From positions 2,312,001-2,376,000 of the forward strand of contig JBBBDQ010000442.1 in NCBI GenBank assembly GCA_037127315.1: a stretch of 64,000 nucleotides of DNA. The letters run 5' to 3'. Position 1 is the stretch's first letter; each line of letters opens with the position of its first letter. The position numbers and the translations under genes are program-made. The stretch is from Ascarosepion bandense (lineage: Eukaryota; Mollusca; Cephalopoda; Sepiida; Sepiidae). The notes beneath the pieces are model-generated. The model was not told where the DNA came from. It saw only the letters and a list, made by a program, of their open reading frames with translations, and did no database searches. Shown piece by piece: positions 58,269 through 64,000 of the stretch.

Positions 58269-59487
58269 ATGTTACGAGGATGCATTTATATATAAAATTA
58301 ATATTAATAATGTCTAAACAGTTGTAGTAAAGGATTCTATTGAGTCCTACTTGTTACTACAGAAAGTTTTAATTCATGAAGTAGTTGTAAAAATTAGGAA
58401 ATTAAAAATAGAACGTTTGGAAGATGCCAGAATGTCCGAGAAAATTTGAATAAGATCTAGAGAATTCTAAAGGATTCTAGAATATGCAAATTAGGTGTTA
58501 GCTCCTATAAAAATCAGTTTGGGGAAGAGAGTCATTTGTTAACAGGATTTGCTGACATTATTAACTCCTGCCTGATTCATGGATCTGTGCATCCAGCTGA
58601 AAGAATCTCTAAGAACAATTGCCGACCAACTAAAACCTGAAAGAGAACCTCATGGAACTATATAGATAAATAGATATTTTTTACTCTTTCATTGACCGAA
58701 CTAATAATTATTCTTTGTATACACATCTGAGGATTTCCAAAAAGTATAGCACTTAAATTTCTTTGCTATCTTAACTAGGTAAAGATATTTGACACCTGTA
58801 GAGGACGAAGAAGCCCATTACTAATTTATATTTATGAATCGACTCGGCGTAACTTGCGACATGAAATAGAGCAGGAAATAAGGAAAAACGAAATGGCGAA
58901 AGTAACCAGAACAATATATTTACAAAGGTTACATCGAGTTGAAAGTATGCAAGTCAAATAAGGAAAGAAAAGTTCTTTCCTTTTGTTTGAAGAGAAACGT
59001 AAATGTTCGATAGAAGATGAAATTGAATAAAGTTAATGTACATACTGTTAATGTCTGTTTCCAATTGGAGTTTTTAGCGTTATGTGTGCATGCTGGTGAG
59101 AAATAAAAATTAGCATCACTAATTGCTACCTGCAAATAGTGCGCATGTGTATGTGTGAGTTAGGTAATAAACATGTCTGCTCTCGCCCAGGATGCCGTAA
59201 CACATGACGCTCCCTGCTTATATCGGCATACCGTTTGCGCGGGAAACTAGGGTTATCACGTGAACGCTGAATGACCATGTGTGTGTGGGTGTGAATGTAT
59301 CAAACCCTATAACACCTTCCTTCCCCCTTCGTAACACTTCGCCTGCCAGTAGTAAACTCTAGGTTTCTGTTTTGAATGCACAAAATTGTAAATTTTGTAT
59401 ACATATAAATTTGTGTTTATCGTAAATTAAATATTTGTATGTGATGTAACTCTGAGTTTTGGTCAATCATTTTTTTCCCCTTTCGTT
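58269..59487 (+). mobile_element. LTR-like insertion in Gypsy connection domain
   Basis: Splits 'FNIIY' from 'IYMTGNTIPHVDALSRL'. Ends TGTTACGAGG and CTTTCGTTACA are near-inverse, as in LTRs. It contains a heat-shock-element-like run (gaattc..gattctagaat, about 58459-58485), a TATA-like CTATAAAA at 58504 and AATAAA at 59027. No clear 4-6 bp target duplication, so solo LTR is a proposal. Confidence 0.45.
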
Positions 59488-59700
59488 ACACTTAACATAT
59501 ATATGACAGGAAACACTATTCCTCATGTGGACGCCTTGTCAAGGTTACAGTTTGTGAATAGAGCAGAAAAGGAGCACAAAACTGGTAAGGCTAGAAGAAT
59601 ACACTGGATGGCGACAGATGTACTTCCTATAAATAGACTTAAAAGTGAAATCGAGCAGAAAGATGGAAAGAATAAGAAGTAATAGGTAGAGCAACCATTC
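59488..59700 (+). pseudogene. Gypsy connection/integrase N-terminal fragment
   Basis: 'MTGNTIPHVDALSRLQF' is the conserved 'N.vADALSR' phrase, followed by 'RIHWMATDVLPINRLKSEIEQ'. Last recognisable Gypsy piece; the integrase core is not found. Confidence 0.8.
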
Positions 59701-59724
59701 AAGGAGGCATTGTTTTTTTTAAAC

Positions 59725-60180
59725 GACATATCAACCTCTATGGGTTATTTCATGCCAAAAAAGTAGGGTTTTAAGATGTTTTTTTAACATTTGGTGAGAG
59801 AGTTGATTTAGTCAGATTTTCATGAAAAACTTTTTTTTATTTTAGACAACTGAAGATGTATTCTAGTTTTGTATTTAAAAATGTATTGGTGGTAATGATT
59901 TTTTTTTCCTTTAAAAATGTGTTATGGTAATAATTATTTTCCTTCAAAAATGTATATTTTTCTATAAAAGTTTATTTTTATGTATATATTTCTAAAAAAG
60001 TTTATTTTTATACTTTCATGGTGTTTTGACCCCAGTTTGGGAGTTAACTATTTGCCCATAACTGGGACCCTAACAGGTACTACCACTCTGGGTCAGGGTG
60101 AACCTGGGAACAACAGCAATTAAGAGGTGGTCCATGCTCCTCACAACCTCCCAATTAGAGGCCTTGCTGCTGGATATAAA
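59725..60180 (-). repeat. dispersed repeat U2, minus copy
   Basis: Inverse of 16310-16850: 'cctttaaaaatgtgttatgg', 'gggagttaactatttgccc', 'ccataactgggaccc'. Confidence 0.75.
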
Positions 60181-60200
60181 TTTTTATTACAAAAATGTGT

Positions 60201-60294
60201 GCCATTCGGCAGGATTCGAACCTGCAACCCCTATTTACATAGAGGAAGCTACCATTTGATCTGGCAACGTCTTAGACCGCTCGACCACGAATAA
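60201..60294 (-). tRNA. tRNA-like gene (class II, Leu/Ser-like), left arm
   Basis: On the minus strand: acceptor TTATTCG paired with CGAATGG, A box TGGTCGAGCGG, anticodon stem TGCCA/TGGTA, a long variable arm (CCTCTAT/ATAGGGG, one mismatch) and a perfect B box GGTTCGAATCC. The long variable arm places it with Leu/Ser-type tRNAs. The anticodon loop GATCAAA would put TCA at 34-36 with A, not T, at 33, so it is probably a pseudogene of a Leu(CAA)-like tRNA with a lost base. Confidence 0.6.
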
Positions 60295-60397
60295 TTTCCG
60301 CAACATGTTTACATTTGTTGACATTACAATACATTTCAGAGCAGATATGGTTGTTTGCGATGAATCGAAAATTGTGTTATATAGGTTTGATTGGAGG

Positions 60398-60491
60398 CTA
60401 TTCGTGGTCAAACGGTCTAAGACGTTGCCAGATCAAATGGTAGCTTCCCCTATGTAAATAGGGGTCGCAGGTTTGAATCCTGCCGAATGGC
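60398..60491 (+). tRNA. tRNA-like gene (class II), right arm of inverted pair
   Basis: Inverse copy of 60201-60294, with A box TGGTCAAACGG, a perfect variable stem CCCCTAT/ATAGGGG and B box GGTTTGAATCC. Acceptor CTATTCG/CGAATGG. Same odd anticodon loop. Similarity extends about 15 bp beyond the 3' end ('cacacattttcgtaataa'). Confidence 0.6.
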
Positions 60492-60683
60492 ACACATTTT
60501 CGTAATAACAATTTATCATAAATAATCAGGCCGGTAGATATAAATATATAATTCTGTTTAATTAAAAAACAGAATATCTACTTAAATACAAGTATCGATA
60601 AAAAATAATGTTCAAACAATTCATTTCAAATTGTCGGGTGTTTATAACCAAGTTTCGTTAAAATTCGTTAATTTCTGTAACAT

Positions 60684-60687
<4 letters not shown>

Positions 60688-60720
<33 letters not shown>
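60688..60720. repeat. (TA)n microsatellite
   Basis: TA run adjoining the hammerhead SINE. Confidence 0.95.
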
Positions 60721-60724
<4 letters not shown>

Positions 60725-61024
60725 TCATCCATATGCAAGCTTGTTTCGCTGTATCACAGCTCATCAGTGTGGCTAGACACATCCACTTGCTTCTGGCCAG
60801 GATTGAAACTAGACCGATTTGGTGTCAGTCGGAGTCACTACCCACTAAGCCATCGACGCATGGAATCAGAGGAGGGGAATTTTAACGTGTTGTATATAAG
60901 CAGTGTATAGACACGCCAGTCACTGAGAGAACTCGATTCATTTTTGAAGAGTCACGCAGATATCGCAGAAGTGGAAACTGTTTTTAAAATTTTCTTCTCT
61001 AGAGAGCTCAATCATAATGAGAGC
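60721..61024 (-). mobile_element. SINE-H copy B (tandem unit 1)
   Basis: The minus strand has A-box TGGCTTAGTGG (about 60850), B-box-like AGTTTCAATCC (about 60805) and the hammerhead-like end at 60724-60778. It is followed 312 bp on by copy C in the same orientation. Confidence 0.8.
60724..60778 (-). ncRNA. hammerhead ribozyme-like motif, copy B
   Basis: Minus strand: GTC-TAG-CCACA, CTGATGA (intact), stem II GCTGT/ACAGC (intact), GAAA (intact), stem III CAAG/CTTG, A at the cleavage position, TATGG-AT-GAC. Lesions: position 16.1 is C where U is needed to pair with A15.1, and stem I has one C-A mismatch. Predicted cleavage between plus positions 60734 and 60733. Confidence 0.75.
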
Positions 61025-61032
61025 ATAATATA

Positions 61033-61245
61033 CTTGTCATCCACATATAAGCCTGTTTCTCTGTATCACAGCTCATCAGTGTAGCTAGACACATCCACTT
61101 GCTTCAGGCCAGGATCGAAACTCGACCGATTTGGTTTCAGTCGGAGTCGCTACTCCCTAAGCCATAGGCGCATGGAATCAGAGAAGGGAAATTTTAACGT
61201 GTTGTATATAAGTAGTGCATACACATGCCAGTCACTGAAACAATT
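61033..61245 (-). mobile_element. SINE-H copy C (tandem unit 2)
   Basis: Same head and hammerhead-like end as copy B, truncated on its 5' (right) side near 61245. Confidence 0.8.
61036..61090 (-). ncRNA. hammerhead ribozyme-like motif, copy C
   Basis: Minus strand: GTC-TAG-CTACA, CTGATGA (intact), GCTGT/ACAGA (closing G-A mismatch), GAAA (intact), stem III weakened by one C-A mismatch, U16.1 and A17 intact, TGTGG-AT-GAC. Stem I pairs with one U-G wobble. Predicted cleavage between plus positions 61046 and 61045. Confidence 0.75.
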
Positions 61246-61455
61246 CATTTGATATGTATGTGTGTGTATACATATTTCCCTCTTGTCAGGCACATGGAGA
61301 AAGTGACAATAGTGAGGTAGTGTCAGTTCAGTTCATTCTCTTTACTACCAGTTATTAAACTTTACTACCAGTTATGAAAGCTCTTGCTCTGTGTTTGCTC
61401 TTTAACAGTGCTTTGTTATTTTATTTTTCAATAATTATGTCATTGAGTAGTGAAG

Positions 61456-61509
<54 letters not shown>

Positions 61510-61604
61510 ATGTGTACATCTTTACTATTATAATAAAGACTGTGTGCATGTGTATATTTCCCTCCTGTCATGCTCAGAAGATTGATTTTTTTTCTTGTCT
61601 TGTT

Positions 61605-62007
61605 TTTAATCATTTCACCCCAAAGAAGGCATTCCACTGCCACTATTGTGCATGGGGCTACATAGGGGAAGGTAAAGATAGAGAGTGGCTACATTTAGGA
61701 AATGTCAGAAGGAGGGTGATAGATGGGTAAGGATACCGAGGCTGAGGGTTGGGTAGATGGGAAAAGTGTTTGAAAGAATGGAGGCGAGTTAGTGTGTTAG
61801 GAGGTGTCTATTGACCTTACATTTAAACTCCTGGAGATTGTAGCTGTCAGGGAAGCAATCATGTGGAAGGGAATTCCACAGTCGGGAAGCGTGAAAAAGG
61901 AAACTGTTGGAGTAGAAATTGCGGTTGCATTTTATTGGTTTCACTGCAAAAGGGTGGGATCTAGTTGCTAATCTAGTATCTTGTGCAAATTCGTACCAAG
62001 GGGAATA
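61605..62007 (-). mobile_element. LINE-A 3' UTR and C-terminal coding (frameshifted)
   Basis: Continues the reverse transcriptase of 62008-63168. The C-terminal 'TRLATRSHP..' region is in another frame with stops. UTR ends 'atttcaccccaaagaaggc'. A (TA)n run lies at 61471-61500 further left. Confidence 0.8.
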
Positions 62008-63168
62008 CTACTGATCTAAGTTCGTCGGAGCAGAAGCCGTGAAAGTATTTATAGAAGAGACACAGGAAGCCACATCACACTGGTGAGAGAGAGGCTGCAG
62101 GCGATCTGCCAAGTCGGTATCAATTACATTACACACTCTCCGTTGTACTTTGTCAAGAAGCCCAAGGAGAATAGCAGGGGCACCCGACCAGATATGGCAG
62201 CAATATTCAATGCACGGGCAGATGGTAGACTTATATATGTGCAGGATAGATTCAGACGGAAAAAAATTCCGGGCCCTGCACAGAGAACCGACTTTCATAG
62301 CAGCGGATTTAGCAATGGATTCGATATAGTCATTCCACTTGAGGTCGGCTGAGAGTGTGAGACCAAGGAGGCATAGTGTTTTACTCTCTGGGAGGCAAGC
62401 CTGGTCCATGCTAATGGGAGGTAGGTGCGATTGTCTATGATGGTTAATTGATAGCAGCTTTGTTTTAAAAGCATTAAGATTTATGAGCCATTTCTTACCC
62501 CAGTCCACTACAAATTGGAGATCCTTTTCAAGCTCGGCTGCAAGGTTAGCTTGGTTGCCCACACCAGACTTTTGATCGAGGTGAGAGTAAACTGTGGTGT
62601 CATCGGCGTACATACCTACTTGGGATCTTATGGTATCAGGGAGATCATTAATGTAGATCAGAAAGAGCGTAGGACCTAGGATAGAGCCTTGAGAGACACC
62701 CGCGTTCGTGTGGTAGTTCTGGGAGGCATGTCTGTTTAATACCACCTTCAATGTGCAGTTAGAGAGGAAAGACTGGATTAGTTCAAACAAATGTCCAGTT
62801 ATACCATAGCTCCGCAGTTTGCATAGAAGGCCAGCATGCCAAACTCTGTCGAACGCTTTAGAGATATCCAAGGCAACGGTTTGGGCTTCGCCATTCTTGT
62901 CGAGTGCCTGGTATATATACTTGGTGATGATCGTTAACATATCAGCAGTAGACCTGGAGAAGCGGAAGACATACTGTTTGTCTGAGAGGAGCCTGTGTGC
63001 TGTGAGATGCTGAACCACCTCGGCGTTGATAATGGCTTCGAACACTTTGCTAAAGATCGGAAGAAGGCTGATAGGGCAGTAATTTGCGGGGTCTAAGGGT
63101 TCTCCAGTGATTTGCGGGGTCCGAAGGTTCTCCAGTGTCTTAATGTAAAGTACTTCTTCCTTCTTCAA
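62008..63168 (-). pseudogene. LINE-A reverse transcriptase, 386 codons, 5'-truncated
   Basis: Contains, in order, 'NYCPISLLPIFSKVFE' (motif 1), 'DKQYVFRFSRSTADML' (family FGFR.grST), 'VALDISKAFDRVWHAGLL' (motif A Asp), 'GVSQGSILGPTLFLIYINDLP' (motif B), 'MYADDTTVYS' (motif C YADD, intact), then the thumb with 'LLGLTLSADLKWNDYI' and 'IYKSTICPCIEYCCHIWSGAP'. This is a non-LTR RT of the Jockey/CR1 type; the exact clade is not determined. The N-terminal endonuclease is missing and the C-terminus is frameshifted, so it is not functional. Near 63130-63180 short direct repeats ('cttaatgtaaagtact') mark a rearranged 5' edge. Confidence 0.85.
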
Positions 63169-63227
63169 TGTCTTAATGTAAAGTACTCAATAGTAGGTAC
63201 ATCAATATATTATAACGAAGTATTTTA

Positions 63228-63408
63228 TCGTAAAGTGTTCGATATTAGGGTGTAGATGGATCTTTGATAGGTACACAAAGTTTGACTCTTTAATAGAGCA
63301 GATTCATGCCAACTTCAAAGTTTCATGACAACACTGTTACGATGACTCATCAGGGCAAACAGTCCTGATGAGTGAGAACATAATGAAACTTCGAAGTCAG
63401 TATGATGT

Positions 63409-63446
<38 letters not shown>

Positions 63447-63447
63447 T
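63228..63447. repeat. repeat module with ACTCATCAGG hairpin, copy 1
   Basis: Carries the hairpin ACTCATCAGG (63345-63354) / CCTGATGAGT (63364-63373), ending in (CA)n(TA)n. A diverged direct copy forms the left arm of the palindrome that follows. Confidence 0.75.
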
Positions 63448-63488
63448 ATCATAAAGTGTTCAATATGGGGGTGTAGATAGATCAGAAT

Positions 63489-63748
63489 TTGACTCTTTAA
63501 TAAAGTAGATTGATGACAACATTGTTATGATGACTCATCAGGGCAAACAGTCCCGATGAGTGAGAACATAATGAAACTTCAAAGTCGGCATGAAGTACAT
63601 TATATATATATATATATATATACTCATAATATATATATAATGTACTTCATGCCGACTTTGAAGTTTCATTATGTTCTCACTCATCGGGACTGTTTGCCCT
63701 GATGAGTCATCATAACAATGTTGTCATCAATCTACTTTATTAAAGAGT

Positions 63749-63751
<3 letters not shown>
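63489..63751. repeat. near-perfect palindrome, about 120-bp arms
   Basis: 63489-63610 is, as far as I can read, an exact reverse complement of 63630-63751, with a (TA)n-rich centre of about 20 bp. Both arms hold the ACTCATCAGG-type hairpin. Confidence 0.95.

Positions 63752-63797
<46 letters not shown>
63752..63797. repeat. (TA)n microsatellite
   Basis: TA run after the palindrome. Confidence 0.95.
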
Positions 63798-63800
<3 letters not shown>

Positions 63801-63805
63801 GGGAT

Positions 63806-63925
63806 CATTCAGTCATTCACTTATATGCTAATACCATTAGGAAAGATATAAATCCATCTCTCCACCCCAGCTATGGGTAAAATAGCAAGACAGACTGGTC
63901 CTATAGCCTTAGTTGGCAACTAATC
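63806..63925 (+). mobile_element. SINE-O body fragment
   Basis: 'taataccattaggaaagata', 'ccagctatgggtaaaatagc', 'gccttagttggcaac'. This copy is the one most like the satellite monomer. Confidence 0.75.
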
Positions 63926-64000
63926 TAAGAGTAGGAAAACTCTGAATTCAACCAGCTTGAAGATGGTTGAACACTGTCAGGCTATCTTGCTAACAAAACA

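Noticed and set aside
60201..60294. Selenocysteine tRNA (anticodon reads TCA)
   Set aside because: It lacks the extended acceptor and D stems of tRNA-Sec and has A at position 33; a decayed Leu/Ser-type tRNA fits better.
62083..62352. Plus-strand frame opposite the LINE RT
   Set aside because: Antisense shadow of the RT coding strand, also seen at 47635-47820.
63345..63420. Possible hammerhead core (CTGATGAG ... GAAAC) in the 63.3-kb repeat
   Set aside because: Stem II region (GTGAGAACATAAT) does not pair and no stem I partner exists; the CTGATGAG belongs to a simple ACTCATCAGG hairpin.

Overview
This window is eukaryotic, non-coding-dominated and very AT-rich. It carries (TA)n and (CA)n tracts, spliced-looking poly-C2H2 zinc-finger exons, tRNA-derived SINEs, several LINE families, Penelope-like, Ty3/Gypsy and BEL/Pao-like remnants, Tc1-type and Helitron-like DNA transposons, and one 15-kb satellite. 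This mix, above all the C2H2 exons among tRNA SINEs, fits a cephalopod mollusc, most likely an octopus. That assignment is inference; no species marker was identified.

Layout. 1-9.9 kb: a SINE with a hammerhead-ribozyme-like end, Penelope tail fragments, a BEL/Pao gag-like ORF, a ~270-bp-arm inverted repeat, LINE remnants, and the first copy of an unclassified repeat (U1). 9.9-12.1 kb: a 57-bp tandem repeat and an intact 14-finger C2H2 exon. 12.1-16.9 kb: SINEs, two Helitron-like elements and a reverse-transcriptase fragment. 16.9-17.75 kb: a broken C2H2 zinc-finger pseudogene. 18.3-33.2 kb: a ~73-bp satellite (about 200 monomers) that I can align to the interior of the tRNA-derived SINE also present in the window. 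33.2-38.8 kb: mostly unassigned, with a full-length SINE and a LINE 3' end. 38.8-42.7 kb: a dead Penelope-like element, SINEs and DDE-transposase fragments. 44.4-46.3 kb: the second large C2H2 gene. 47-52 kb: LINE 3' ends, U1, a 5S-rRNA/tRNA chimeric SINE and a SINE cluster. 52.3-59.7 kb: one dead Gypsy element split by a Helitron, a minisatellite, SINEs, a Tc1 element (itself hit by a LINE), U1 and an LTR-like insert. 60-64 kb: an inverted pair of tRNA-like genes, a tandem pair of hammerhead SINEs, a LINE reverse transcriptase, and a near-perfect 120-bp-arm palindrome.

Host genes are limited to the zinc-finger exons; almost everything else is transposon-derived. The most interesting signals are (i) a tRNA-headed SINE family with a type-I hammerhead ribozyme fold, including a 312-bp tandem dimer; (ii) the satellite grown from a SINE interior; and (iii) a three-unit 5S rRNA-like array fused to a tRNA-type SINE head. 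All calls come from reading the sequence by eye; no database search or folding software was run.
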